Part shown: positions 37,069 to 45,700 of the stretch, piece after piece
Layout of the letters: each line of letters starts with the position of its first letter
Numbering within the stretch: position 1 is the first letter of the stretch
Assembly: GCF_022049065.2 (NCBI RefSeq)
Contig: NZ_CP095743.1
Span: 2,495,001 to 2,559,000 of the forward strand
Direction of reading: 5' to 3'
Origin: Niallia sp. Man26
GTDB lineage: Bacteria; Bacillota; Bacilli; Bacillales; Cytobacillaceae
Length of the DNA stretch: 64,000 bases
The notes under the pieces: model-generated
The model's database searches: none
What the model was told of the DNA's origin: nothing
Seen by the model: only the letters and a program-made list of their open reading frames with translations
Program-made: the position numbers and the translations under genes

Positions 37069-38253
37069 TTATATTAACTCTTTTAAAAAGCTCTTTCCGT
37101 TTTTTGGCATAGAGACATTAAAGTTTTCTGCAATCGTTGCGCCAATGTCCGCGAACGTTTCTCTTAACGGAAGCTGTTGTCCTGCACTGATTTTTTTGTT
37201 GTATACTAACAGCGGCACATACTCTCTCGTATGGTCAGTTCCATGATGGACAGGATCATTTCCGTGGTCTGCTGTGATAATCAGCAAATCATCCTCGTTT
37301 AAGTGCGGCAGCACTTCTGAAAGCCTTGCATCATATTCCTCAAGCGCCTTGCCATAGCCGATTGGATCACGTCTATGTCCGTAAAGAGCATCAAAATCGA
37401 CAAGATTTAAGAAGCTTAATCCCGTAAAGTCCATATGTAAAGTTTCAAGCAGCTTATCCATCCCATCCATATTCGATACGGTTCTTAGTGACTTAGTAAC
37501 ACCTTCGCCATCATATATATCAGAGATTTTACCGATAGCAATGCTGTCAAAACCGCTGTCTTTCAGTTCGTTCATTACTGTTCTTTCAAACGGCTTCAAC
37601 GCATAATCATGGCGGTTTGCTGTTCTTTTAAAGCTGCCTGGTTCACCTACAAACGGTCTTGCAATAATTCTGCCTACCATATACTTCTCATCAAGTGTCA
37701 ATTCTCTTGCAATTTCACAAATCTCGTAAAGCTCCTTTAATGGTACAACTTCTTCATGTGCTGCAATTTGCAGGACAGAATCAGCTGATGTATAGACAAT
37801 CAAGGCACCTGTTTTCATATGCTCTTCGCCAAGCTCATCTAAAATTTCCGTACCGCTGGCAGGTTTATTGCCGATAATTTCTCTGCCTGTTTTTGCTTTT
37901 AATTCATTTAACAGCTCATCCGGGAATCCTTCCGGGAAAACACGAAACGGTGTGTCAATACGCAGGCCCATGATTTCCCAGTGACCAGTCATTGTATCCT
38001 TGCCGTTTGATGCTTCCTGCATTTTCGTATAATGAGCCATCGGCTTGTCTGCTTTATCAATACCTTTAATTTCTTCGATGTTGCTCAAGCCAAGTTTCCC
38101 CATATTTGGCATATGGAGACCATTCATCTTTTCAGCTATATGACCAAAAGTATGGGCACCTAAATCGCCGAATTTTTCAGCATCAGGAGCTTCACCAATT
38201 CCGACTGAATCCATCACAATTAGGAATACCCTTTTAAATGGATATGTGGACAT
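37069..38253 (-). CDS. deoB: Phosphopentomutase
   Basis: A 394-residue alkaline-phosphatase-superfamily mutase that converts (deoxy)ribose-1-phosphate to the 5-phosphate. Metal ligands: [14 protein letters not shown] and [17 protein letters not shown]; the phosphorylated threonine is in [10 protein letters not shown]. The ATG follows AGGAGG. First gene of the salvage operon, downstream of a palindrome-bearing promoter. Confidence 0.95.
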   Translation of the reverse strand: MSTYPFKRVFLIVMDSVGIGEAPDAEKFGDLGAHTFGHIAEKMNGLHMPNMGKLGLSNIEEIKGIDKADKPMAHYTKMQEASNGKDTMTGHWEIMGLRIDTPFRVFPEGFPDELLNELKAKTGREIIGNKPASGTEILDELGEEHMKTGALIVYTSADSVLQIAAHEEVVPLKELYEICEIARELTLDEKYMVGRIIARPFVGEPGSFKRTANRHDYALKPFERTVMNELKDSGFDSIAIGKISDIYDGEGVTKSLRTVSNMDGMDKLLETLHMDFTGLSFLNLVDFDALYGHRRDPIGYGKALEEYDARLSEVLPHLNEDDLLIITADHGNDPVHHGTDHTREYVPLLVYNKKISAGQQLPLRETFADIGATIAENFNVSMPKNGKSFLKELI

Positions 38254-38321
38254 TTAATTACCTCCTATATATGAATTAATCATCCTATTTTACCCTTTAG
38301 TATGTATCTTTAACCTAAAAA

Positions 38322-38349
38322 ATTATAGCATATTGTCAGAAGTCTGACA
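38322..38349 (-). promoter_or_regulatory. Promoter and 16-bp palindrome upstream of deoB
   Basis: TATAAT on the minus strand (38327-38322) with a perfect palindrome TGTCAGA-AG-TCTGACA (38334-38349) covering the spacer and -35 zone. It looks like a repressor operator. Confidence 0.55.
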
Positions 38350-38373
38350 TCTATTTGCATAAAAATAATTTTA

Positions 38374-38421
38374 GGGCCAGTCCTTCCACCATTGTATGAA
38401 AAAAGGTGAAAGGGCTGCCCC
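38374..38421 (-). terminator. Terminator of xerD
   Basis: Minus strand 17-base arms (GGGGCAGCCCTTTCACC and GGTGGAAGGACTGGCCC, three mismatches) followed by TAAAATTATTTTT; it starts at the xerD stop. Confidence 0.7.
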
Positions 38422-39311
38422 TATGCTCTTGGATGATATTGACTATAAACGTCTTTTAATCTTGTTTTTGTAACATGTGTATAAATTTGTGTTGTAGAGA
38501 TGTCAGCATGTCCAAGCATTTCTTGAACTGCCCGCAAATCTGCCCCATTCTCAAGCAGATGTGTCGCAAAAGAATGCCTTAGGGTATGGGGAGTTATCTC
38601 CTTATTAATCTCCGCTTCTTTGCCGAGTCGTTTTAAGATTTTCCAGAAGCCTTGCCGTGACAGTCTTCTGCCGTGATGGTTTAGAAACAGGGCATCTCCT
38701 ACTTCTTTTTTGCTTATAAAAGCAGGTCTTCCTTCTTCAAGGTATTCTGTAAGCGCCCTTGTGGCGGCACCCCCGATTGGAATGATTCGCTCCTTATTCC
38801 CTTTACCGATACACCGAACGAAGCCCATCATTAAATGGACATCATCCATATTCAACTGAATCAGCTCACTCACCCGTATTCCTGTTGCATATAAAAGCTC
38901 CAGCATAGCCTTGTCTCTTTTTCCAAAATGATCCAGCTTATTCGGAAATTCAAGCAACGCCTCTACCTCTTTCATAGACAGCACCTTAGGCAATGACCTT
39001 TCTCCTTGCGGCGATTCAATATGTACGGTCGGATCCTCTTCGGTCACCCTGTCCCGAAAAAGGAATTGGTGAAACGCTCTGATAGAAGCTATGTGTCTGG
39101 CAATTGTTTTAGAAGATTTTCCGTTATCTTTCAAAAACCCCAAAAACCGAACAATATGTGCACGCTGAATATCGGTAAGGCCAACCATCTCTACTTCTTT
39201 CATGTACTTACTGTAGGATTTCAAATCCCGTTCATACGAAACTAGAGTGTTTTTTGCCAGACCCTTCTCCACCAATAAAAAATGCATAAAGTCCTTTAGC
39301 TGTTCTTCCAT
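38421..39311 (-). CDS. xerD: Tyrosine recombinase XerD
   Basis: A 296-residue site-specific recombinase that resolves chromosome dimers at dif with XerC/CodV. An N-terminal SAM-like DNA-binding domain (1-90) precedes the catalytic domain: arginine in [10 protein letters not shown], lysine in IGKGNKERI, HxxR in [11 protein letters not shown], histidine in LGHADIST and tyrosine in TQIYTHV. The ATG follows GGGGAG and lies 6 bases after the yqzK stop. Confidence 0.95.
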   Translation of the reverse strand: MEEQLKDFMHFLLVEKGLAKNTLVSYERDLKSYSKYMKEVEMVGLTDIQRAHIVRFLGFLKDNGKSSKTIARHIASIRAFHQFLFRDRVTEEDPTVHIESPQGERSLPKVLSMKEVEALLEFPNKLDHFGKRDKAMLELLYATGIRVSELIQLNMDDVHLMMGFVRCIGKGNKERIIPIGGAATRALTEYLEEGRPAFISKKEVGDALFLNHHGRRLSRQGFWKILKRLGKEAEINKEITPHTLRHSFATHLLENGADLRAVQEMLGHADISTTQIYTHVTKTRLKDVYSQYHPRA

Positions 39312-39317
39312 TAGTCA

Positions 39318-39545
39318 TTACTCCCCATTTAAGTAAAAAAGAAATATTCGTTCCTTCCAGGAAAATTCCTCTGCCTTTCCATCACCACTCACTTTCACAG
39401 CAGCTCCAGATGGTTCATCATAACGATGAAAATCCTGATATTCTTCATTAAACCATATAAGCGCATAATAAAAAAGAACTGTGCATCCTACAAACAGCAA
39501 AAAAACCTTTGCTGTCCGAAAAACTACTTTAGACCATTGCAGCAT
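39318..39545 (-). CDS. yqzK: YqzK, DUF4227 protein
   Basis: A 75-residue protein with one membrane segment (about residues 12-32, KVFLLFVGCTVLFYYALIWF), matching the small YqzK family found between fur and xerD in Bacillus. Function unknown. A GGAGGAG site precedes the ATG. Confidence 0.8.
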   Translation of the reverse strand: MLQWSKVVFRTAKVFLLFVGCTVLFYYALIWFNEEYQDFHRYDEPSGAAVKVSGDGKAEEFSWKERIFLFYLNGE

Positions 39546-39636
39546 TATTACTCCTCCAAACTAGTGTCATACTAAAAGCTATGCCAGTTTACGGAGTAAA
39601 TATACCTGTAATAGGACCTAAAACTACTAAACAATG

Positions 39637-39669
39637 CAAAAAACCTTCTCCATATGAAAAAGGTTTCTC
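39637..39669 (-). terminator. Terminator of fur
   Basis: Minus strand stem AACCTT / AAGGTT with central CATATG and a T-run (TTTTTTG). Confidence 0.7.
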
Positions 39670-39678
39670 ATTCTTTGA

Positions 39679-40128
39679 TTAATCTGCACTTTTTTCAATA
39701 CAGCGATGACATATTCCATGAAAGGTTAAACGGTGATCTTTTATTTTAAAGTTCCAGTCACGTTCAACCACTTTTTCAACATCCCCTAATAAATCCTCTT
39801 GAATTTCATCAACAGCTCCACATTCTATGCATACTAAATGATGGTGAAAGTGAGCTGCACCTTCTTGTCGCAAGTCATATCTAGAAACACCGTCACCGAA
39901 ATTTATCTTGTCGACTATTTTCAGCTCAGTCAGCAGCTCTAATGTCCGGTAAACTGTCGCTAATCCAATCTCGGGAGATTTCTCTTTTACAAGGAGGTAA
40001 ACATCTTCTGCACTTAAGTGGTCTTCTTCATTCTCTAGCAAAACCCTCACTGTTGCTTCCCTTTGAGGAGTTAATTTATAGCTCGAAGAATGCAACAGCT
40101 TTTTTATTCTATCTATTCTACTTTCCAT
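39679..40128 (-). CDS. fur: Ferric uptake regulator
   Basis: A 149-residue FUR-family repressor. The winged helix (about 15-85, TPQREATVRVLLENEEDHLS) precedes the metal-binding dimer domain with AHFHHHLVCIECGAVDE and a second CxxC in GICHRCIEK, the structural zinc site. It represses siderophore and iron-uptake genes when ferrous iron is plentiful. PerR-like boxes upstream (40192-40206 and 40232-40246) fit the known PerR control of fur in B. subtilis. It is flanked by yqzK and spoIIM. Confidence 0.95.
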   Translation of the reverse strand: MESRIDRIKKLLHSSSYKLTPQREATVRVLLENEEDHLSAEDVYLLVKEKSPEIGLATVYRTLELLTELKIVDKINFGDGVSRYDLRQEGAAHFHHHLVCIECGAVDEIQEDLLGDVEKVVERDWNFKIKDHRLTFHGICHRCIEKSAD

Positions 40129-40161
40129 TCCGAAAGTCCCTCCCTAGCCACTGTCCATATC

Positions 40162-40246
40162 ATTATAACAGAAGAAGGAATAGAATCCTAATAAAAATTA
40201 TTATAAATAAGAATCAATAATTATTTGTTAATTAAAATAATTATAA
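40162..40246 (-). promoter_or_regulatory. fur promoter region with two PerR-box-like sites
   Basis: Extended -10 TGTTATAAT (TATAAT at 40167-40162). The 15-mer at 40206-40192 matches the PerR box TTATAATTATTATAA in 12 of 15 positions and the one at 40246-40232 in 14 of 15. The region is very AT-rich, so chance matches are possible. Confidence 0.4.
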
Positions 40247-40251
40247 TTTAC

Positions 40252-40920
40252 TTACACTTTCGGGATGAACCCTATAAATGATTCTACCATATTAATAATC
40301 GATTTCATAAGTCCTGGTGAAATATAGGCCTCCACTCCAGCGGCAGCAGCAAGGAATATCATAGCAGCAAACAGCAGAAACATATATCTTCCAAATAACG
40401 GCAGCATCGGCTCTCCCATTTTTTTCATAAATTGCTGTCTAATCATCTTAAATGAAAACGAAACAGACAAGGTTGCAGAGATGATAAAAATCGGGATAAT
40501 GATAATATTTTGAGGCAAAACAGACACAAAAGAAAGCAAGAAGCCGTTCCAGCCCATCTGGTTTACTAAAAATCCGACTGTAAATCCAACAACCATCCCT
40601 TTAATGAACAATAAAATGAGAATAACCGGCAAACCGATGATAGAAATACCCAAGAGCCACATCAAGCCGATGAATTTACTGTTATGAGAAAAGCTTTGAA
40701 TAAATAAATCCTTGCTGTCAGCAACCTTGCCATTAGAAATTTGGCTGAAAAACTGTGACAGATAATAGAATAAATCTTCCTTTTGGCTCAATGTTAAACT
40801 GTTCACGACAATTGCTCCAAATATGACACCCATCAAAAACAACACCGCAATAAATAAATAGATGGAGGAATGCTCCCGAAAATGATTTGCTAGAATGTTC
40901 TGGTACTTATTTTTTTTCAT
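40252..40920 (-). CDS. spoIIM: Stage II sporulation protein M
   Basis: A 222-residue membrane protein with about five membrane segments (from residue 18, IYLFIAVLFLMGVIFGAIVV). SpoIIM forms the D-M-P engulfment machinery that dissolves septal peptidoglycan and draws the mother-cell membrane around the forespore. The ATG is behind AGAGGAGAGG. Confidence 0.93.
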   Translation of the reverse strand: MKKNKYQNILANHFREHSSIYLFIAVLFLMGVIFGAIVVNSLTLSQKEDLFYYLSQFFSQISNGKVADSKDLFIQSFSHNSKFIGLMWLLGISIIGLPVILILLFIKGMVVGFTVGFLVNQMGWNGFLLSFVSVLPQNIIIIPIFIISATLSVSFSFKMIRQQFMKKMGEPMLPLFGRYMFLLFAAMIFLAAAAGVEAYISPGLMKSIINMVESFIGFIPKV

Positions 40921-41075
40921 TGCTACCTCTCCTCTGTGCCAATCTGTTAGTTCATTCTATGAAAAGATTCAGCAGTATATGACTAGCAAATCTAGTATTT
41001 TTCTACCAAAAGTATCTGTAAATTATAGATGGCAGCACGTATACTAAAAGAAACCAATAGAAGGGGCGAGCGCTT

Positions 41076-41633
41076 ATGAAACCAATCCTCCTTGATTTTC
41101 CTCCTAGAATAGAAACAGACAGACTGTATTTAAGGCCATGCCTACCAGGTGACGGAAAACTAGTTTTGGACAGCATCCAGCATTCCTTGCAAGAGCTGCA
41201 AGATTGGCTCCCTTTTGCCCACAAACAGCAAACATACGAAGAAATAGAAGAGAATATTAGAAGGTCGTATGCTAAATTTATTTTACGAGAAGACATTCGC
41301 TTGCATATCTTCTTGAAAGAGACAGACACATTTATTGGATCAACTGGCCTTCACAAAATTAATTGGGATGCTCGCATTTTTGAAATCGGCTACTGGTGTG
41401 ATTCAAGATTTGCTGGATGTGGCTATATTACGGAAAGCACGAAGGGATTGGTCCAATTTGCGAAAGATGTTCTAAAAGCAAATCGAATTGAGATTCGCTG
41501 TGACCCTCTCAATACAAAAAGTAGGAACATCCCTGAAAAGCTCGGATTTACGCTGGAAGGAATTCAAAGGAAGGATTGTATGAGCGCAGACGGAAGTACC
41601 CTTAGAGATACTTGTGTGTTTGCTTTGACTTAA
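41076..41633 (+). CDS. GNAT acetyltransferase, RimJ/RimL-like
   Basis: A 185-residue N-acetyltransferase of the RimJ/RimL type, with IETDRLYLRPCLPGDGKLVL at the start, EIGYWCDSRFAGCGYITEST as the acetyl-CoA region and NTKSRNIPEKLGFTLEGIQR near the end. Such enzymes acetylate protein N-termini or small amines; substrate unknown. AAGGGG precedes the ATG. It is divergent from spoIIM and stands alone. Confidence 0.88.
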   Translation: MKPILLDFPPRIETDRLYLRPCLPGDGKLVLDSIQHSLQELQDWLPFAHKQQTYEEIEENIRRSYAKFILREDIRLHIFLKETDTFIGSTGLHKINWDARIFEIGYWCDSRFAGCGYITESTKGLVQFAKDVLKANRIEIRCDPLNTKSRNIPEKLGFTLEGIQRKDCMSADGSTLRDTCVFALT

Positions 41634-41641
41634 CTCATGAC

Positions 41642-41690
41642 AAAAAACGAAAAGAAACGGCCAATCCGCCATTTCTTCTCGTTTTTTATT
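41642..41690. terminator. Bidirectional terminator between the GNAT gene and yqxK
   Basis: Stem AAAAAACGAAAAGAAACGG / CCATTTCTTCTCGTTTTTT with few mismatches. Confidence 0.85.
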
Positions 41691-42858
41691 CGTCATTTTT
41701 ATTAGAAACACGCCCATACCTGCCGCCGCCGCCAACAGTGAGCGACAGCTTGCCAGCTCTTGCAGCTTGGATATATTCGGCCACCTGAGTCGGAAGTATT
41801 TCAGCAAGCTGCTCATACGGTGCTTCGTGAATAATTTGCATTTCCGTCGAAAAATAATGAAGCAGCTTCTCAAGTGTTTTTTTCCCTAAACCTGGAATAA
41901 ACTCCAGTGGAACTTGATGAATATAGGGCGGCCTTGACGGCTTATCACCAGCAGTGGCAAGCTCTTTTATCCTTGCAGCCACCCCTTTTTTTCCGTTTTT
42001 ATGCCCGCAGCTTGAGCATACCTCTTCCTCTTCTCCTAATGGCTTGTGGCATTTTAAACAAACTGTATTATGATATTTGCCTAACAAAGGATCCATTCCA
42101 TAGTTTTCTGCGACTTGCCGGCCATCGACACCCTGCAATGCTTTCTCCAGCTCTGTGAAGGATGCTTCCTCTACCTCTAAAATTTGATACTCTCGGGCAA
42201 TTTTTGCCAGAGAATGGGCATCTGAATTGGTGATATACGTATAGCTGTGTAGCTCCTTGATCTGATCTGCCATCATAGTATTCGAGCTTAGGCCCAGTTC
42301 TACAGCATCAATCAAATCTGGATCAAAAACTTCTGAAAGGGATGCTTTTACGCCGCTTCCGTACAAACTTTTATATGGTGTAAAGATATGTGCAGGAATA
42401 AACAAACCGCCAAGACTCTTTACCATTTTTTGCAGTTCTTTGCCTGTCACATAGATGCGCTGTGAGCTTAATTGAATGTTTTTCATGTATTTAGAAAGCC
42501 ATGATGAGAATTCCTTCATAGCCGTCAATGTCGGCATATAACAGAGCACATGGATAGGCCCTTTACAAGAATCATCATATATTTCAAGCTCAGAACCAGG
42601 AATAATGGTTATTCCATCCATCTCCAGTCCCCCGCCTGTCTTTTGAACCATTCTGCCTTTTGCGATGTATTCATCCATTTCCATTAGTATTTCTGGCGAA
42701 TGGCAATCGATAATTCCAATCATATCAAGCCCCTTTTGAAAACTGGCATATTCGATAATATTCAAAAGCGTCAATGTACGAGATCCTGTGATTTTTACTG
42801 CCTTACCGCTTGCTGTTCTGCCGATATGGATATGTAAATCTGCAAATATGCGAATCAT
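41686..42858 (-). CDS. yqxK: Endonuclease Q family PHP-domain protein (YqxK)
   Basis: A 390-residue protein. The N-terminal PHP domain starts FADLHIHIGRTASGKAVKIT, with further metal ligands in GIIDCHSP and TNSDAHS. A zinc ribbon (CLKCHKP, then CSSCGHK, about residues 273-293) and a C-terminal helix-hairpin-helix (FIPGLGKKTLEKLLHYFSTE) follow. This is the EndoQ architecture; characterised members, including one from Bacillus pumilus, nick DNA 5' to deaminated bases. It lies before spoIIM and after nudF in relatives too. It starts at ATG behind AAGGTG. Confidence 0.85.
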   Translation of the reverse strand: MIRIFADLHIHIGRTASGKAVKITGSRTLTLLNIIEYASFQKGLDMIGIIDCHSPEILMEMDEYIAKGRMVQKTGGGLEMDGITIIPGSELEIYDDSCKGPIHVLCYMPTLTAMKEFSSWLSKYMKNIQLSSQRIYVTGKELQKMVKSLGGLFIPAHIFTPYKSLYGSGVKASLSEVFDPDLIDAVELGLSSNTMMADQIKELHSYTYITNSDAHSLAKIAREYQILEVEEASFTELEKALQGVDGRQVAENYGMDPLLGKYHNTVCLKCHKPLGEEEEVCSSCGHKNGKKGVAARIKELATAGDKPSRPPYIHQVPLEFIPGLGKKTLEKLLHYFSTEMQIIHEAPYEQLAEILPTQVAEYIQAARAGKLSLTVGGGGRYGRVSNKNDE

Positions 42859-42867
42859 TAAATCACC

Positions 42868-43410
42868 TTATTTTCCTAGAAGCTGCCAGTACTGGACGGC
42901 ATACATTGTTTTGGCATCAAAAATTTTTTGCTCCGTTATTAAGCTTTGTGCTTCCTCCATTGTAATTTCCATCAAGTTGACGAATTCATCTTCATCTAGT
43001 TCTGCCGCATTTTCTATTTTATAAAGACCGCTCGCCAAGTATACATGGACAATTTCATCAGCAAAGCCAGGGGAAGTATAAAAGGAGCTGATAAGCTTCA
43101 TTTCCTTACATCCATAGCCGGTTTCTTCCTCTAATTCCCTTCTTGCACAAAGAGCTGGGTCCTCATCCTTTTCAAGCTTGCCTGCCGGAATTTCCACAAT
43201 CGCTTTTTCCAAGGCTTTCCTGTATTGCTCCACCACCACAAGCTTCCCTTCTTCTGTTATCGCTATAACTGCAACAGCTCCAGGATGCTTAATAATCTCT
43301 CTTTTGGAAGTACTGCCATTCGGAAGCATTACCTCATCCACTTGTAAGGAAATAATTCTCCCGTTAAAAATCTTCTCTGTGCTGATTGTCTTTTCTTCTA
43401 AATTTTCCAT
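42868..43410 (-). CDS. nudF: ADP-ribose pyrophosphatase (Nudix)
   Basis: A 180-residue Nudix hydrolase; the box is GKLEKDEDPALCARRELEEE continuing TGYG. It cleaves ADP-ribose to AMP and ribose-5-phosphate. ISLQVDEVMLPNGSTSKREI at the start is typical of the YqkG/NudF group. The ATG follows GGAGTG. It is divergent from mciZ and lies 9 bases ahead of yqxK. Confidence 0.94.
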   Translation of the reverse strand: MENLEEKTISTEKIFNGRIISLQVDEVMLPNGSTSKREIIKHPGAVAVIAITEEGKLVVVEQYRKALEKAIVEIPAGKLEKDEDPALCARRELEEETGYGCKEMKLISSFYTSPGFADEIVHVYLASGLYKIENAAELDEDEFVNLMEITMEEAQSLITEQKIFDAKTMYAVQYWQLLGK

Positions 43411-43503
43411 TTGTCCTTCACTCCTGTTCTAAGCAATTCCATTTTTCATATATTTCATTATACTTATTTCCCTGTGCAAAAGGGAAGGAAACGGAGGATG
43501 TCT

Positions 43504-43656
43504 TTGAAGATTTATAAACAGGAAAAAGCCATTATACTGACTGGAAAGGCATGGCAAGTCCGGCATATGCTTAAAAACTACCGTAAAGACTATGTTTATA
43601 TTAAGGATTGGATAAAGGGCGAAAAAACACTGCAGAAAAAAGAAGACAAACTTTAA
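43504..43656 (+). CDS. mciZ: FtsZ inhibitor peptide MciZ
   Basis: A 50-residue peptide MKIYKQEKAIILTGKAWQVR, then LKNYRKDYVYIKDWI, matching B. subtilis MciZ (40 residues), which caps FtsZ filaments in the mother cell and stops a second division in sporulation. The tail has about 12 extra lysine-rich residues. The start is TTG at 43504-43506, six bases behind GGAGG; the ATG at 43498 directly abuts that site and cannot use it. A CATATATT element (43447-43454) resembles a sigma-E -10, with no clear -35. Position between nudF and yqkF is conserved. Confidence 0.88.
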   Translation: MKIYKQEKAIILTGKAWQVRHMLKNYRKDYVYIKDWIKGEKTLQKKEDKL

Positions 43657-43679
43657 GCCACTTTTTTTGTCTTCTTCTC
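43637..43679 (+). terminator. Terminator of mciZ
   Basis: Stem AGAAGACAAA / TTTGTCTTCT with T-rich loop end; the first arm is in the coding tail of mciZ. Confidence 0.6.
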
Positions 43680-43729
43680 CTCCTTTTCGTTAAAATAAAG
43701 ATGGAAATACTAGTGAGAGAGGTGTGCTT

Positions 43730-44641
43730 ATGAAGAAAAATCGTTTAGGACAATCTGATTTACATGTTTCTGCTCTCGGACTAGGCTGCATGAGTCTTGG
43801 GACAGACGAAAAAACAGCCTTCCCTATCCTTGAAGCAGCACTGGAAGCAGGCGTTAATTATTTTGACACAGCCGATTTATATGATTTCGGACAGAATGAA
43901 CAAATCTTAGGTAAATTCTTTAAGCAAAACCGAGAGAATGTTATTATTGCTTCTAAAGCTGGCAACAAGTGGCAGGAAAACAAAGAAGGCTGGACGTGGG
44001 ATGCCAGTAAGGCTTATATAAAAGAAGCGGCCAAACAAAGCTTGAAACGCCTTGATACAGATTATATCGACTTGTACCAGCTTCACGGCGGAACGCTCGA
44101 TGATCCTATTGAGGAGACGATTGAGGCATTCGAAGAGCTAAAAGCAGAAGGTTATATCCGTTATTACGGCATTTCTTCCATCCGCCCAAACGTTATTAGA
44201 GAATATGTAAAGCGTTCTAATATTGTTTCAGTTATGATGCAATACAGCATATTGGACAGGCGTCCAGAAGAGGAAGCCTTGCCACTTCTTCATGACAGCG
44301 GAATCAGTGTTGTCACGCGCGGTCCAGTAGCAAAGGGCTTGCTGAGTGATAATTACCTAAAAAAGCTTACGGCAAAAGGCTATTTAGACTACAGTGAAGA
44401 AGAGCTCCGCTCCACACTGGAAGGTTTACAGGCACGCTTTGAAGGCAAACGCTCTATTTTGGAAGCAGCTGTCCAATACAATCTTTCCAATCCGGCAGTT
44501 GCTACTGTTATTGCTGGGGCTAGCAGTGTGGAACAGCTGCAGGAAAACGCCAGAGCTGTTAACAGCATTGCCTTAACTCAGGACGAACAAAAAGTCATTC
44601 AAGCCGTATCAAAAGCTTCCTTCTATAAGGATCACCGATAA
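43730..44641 (+). CDS. yqkF: Aldo/keto reductase YqkF
   Basis: A 303-residue NADPH-dependent (beta/alpha)8 reductase. The catalytic tetrad parts are seen: aspartate and tyrosine in FDTADLYDFGQNE, lysine in IIASKAGNKW, histidine in YQLHGGTLDDP; the nucleotide-binding end is ATVIAGASSVEQLQENARAV. Physiological substrate unknown. The start is the ATG at 43730 behind AGAGAGGT. Gene order mciZ-yqkF-yqkE-yqkD is the Bacillus order. Confidence 0.92.
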   Translation: MKKNRLGQSDLHVSALGLGCMSLGTDEKTAFPILEAALEAGVNYFDTADLYDFGQNEQILGKFFKQNRENVIIASKAGNKWQENKEGWTWDASKAYIKEAAKQSLKRLDTDYIDLYQLHGGTLDDPIEETIEAFEELKAEGYIRYYGISSIRPNVIREYVKRSNIVSVMMQYSILDRRPEEEALPLLHDSGISVVTRGPVAKGLLSDNYLKKLTAKGYLDYSEEELRSTLEGLQARFEGKRSILEAAVQYNLSNPAVATVIAGASSVEQLQENARAVNSIALTQDEQKVIQAVSKASFYKDHR

Positions 44642-44649
44642 GAGTAAAC

Positions 44650-44684
44650 AAAAAAAAGCAGGATTTTAGCCTGCTTTTTTTATT
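44650..44684. terminator. Bidirectional terminator between yqkF and yqkE
   Basis: Stem AAAAAAGCAGG / CCTGCTTTTTT. Confidence 0.9.
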
Positions 44685-44925
44685 TGTATTCTTTCCAATT
44701 CATAGGGGTCTCGTTCAAAAGTTCTTCAAAGCTTTTGTTTTTATCACGCTGCCTGCGCTCTTCTTTTTTTCTTTCTTCTTCGACTTTAAGTTTTTCTTCT
44801 TCTGCAGCTTTCAGCTCCTGCTTCTTATCCTTAAGCTGTTTGGCAAGCTGTTCATTCAGCATATCTCCAAGTGTTACAGGCTTATCTGTGTTATCCTTTT
44901 TTGCAGGTCTGTTTTGTTTTCTCAT
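44680..44925 (-). CDS. yqkE: YqkE, DUF3886 protein
   Basis: An 81-residue highly charged, coiled-coil protein (MRKQNRPAKKDN start, a K/E-rich helix in the middle, FEELLNETPMNWKEYK at the end). It fits the small YqkE family. Function unknown. The start is the ATG at 44923-44925 behind AAAGGTGG, overlapping nothing; an upstream in-frame ATG overlaps the OsmC gene end. Confidence 0.8.
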   Translation of the reverse strand: MRKQNRPAKKDNTDKPVTLGDMLNEQLAKQLKDKKQELKAAEEEKLKVEEERKKEERRQRDKNKSFEELLNETPMNWKEYK

Positions 44926-44945
44926 GGCAAGAAACCACCTTTCCA

Positions 44946-45404
44946 TTAATCTTCGATTGTAATCGTCTCTTCAAGGCTAACCTTAACATTGCCTTTAATT
45001 GCTCTTGTAATCATGCAAGATGCCTCTGCCTTTTCCGCGAGCCTTTTTGCAAGCTCCACCTCTTTGCTTGAAGATCCAGCTGGAAGAACTATATTTGGAC
45101 GATGGATGATTTCTTTATATGTAAAGACACCGTTTGTCACATCTACAATCGCTTCCGATGCCAATGTTAAGCTATTTTTATCTAATTTGCTTCTTTCCAT
45201 CATTGCTGCCAATGTAATTATAAAGCAAGTAGCCGCTGCACCGAGCAGCATTTCATCAGGATTTGTCCCGACACCTGGACCATCCATTTCCTTTGGAATA
45301 GAAATTTGTGTTTTTAAATTGCCGCTTTCAATTGTGCCAATATCATTACGAAGTCCTGGCCAATTTGCCTGCAAATGAAAATGATGTTCTGCCATTCCTT
45401 TCAT
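44946..45404 (-). CDS. OsmC/Ohr family protein
   Basis: A protein of about 152 residues with the OsmC fold. The two redox cysteines of the family are in GAAATCFIITLAAMME and AEKAEASCMITRAI. Members reduce organic or lipid hydroperoxides. Start uncertain: ATG at 45402 (MKGMAEHHFH) has AAAGGA two bases ahead, and the next ATG at 45393 is 11 bases behind it. It is co-directional with yqkE. Confidence 0.85.
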   Translation of the reverse strand: MKGMAEHHFHLQANWPGLRNDIGTIESGNLKTQISIPKEMDGPGVGTNPDEMLLGAAATCFIITLAAMMERSKLDKNSLTLASEAIVDVTNGVFTYKEIIHRPNIVLPAGSSSKEVELAKRLAEKAEASCMITRAIKGNVKVSLEETITIED

Positions 45405-45700
45405 CGTCCTTTCTGTAAAACCTGATGAAAGTATCATACCATAATTTTGGAGCGTTTGTTCGTTGGAAGCTTATACAATTACTCACTTGACTCATCTTTT
45501 CCTGTTTAGGCTTTTATGTGTATCGAATCTCGTGTTTTTGTGTATGTATAATACTAGCAAAGCTTGTTTCATGCTTAGCTAAAAGCCAGTAAGGAGACAA
45601 GGGGTGCAAATTATATTATTGTCCGCTTTGTTTCTATAGAAAATAATGGTAAACTCATATTAGTTTTTTGAAATGAAATATTTTGTTCGGAGGAATGAAT

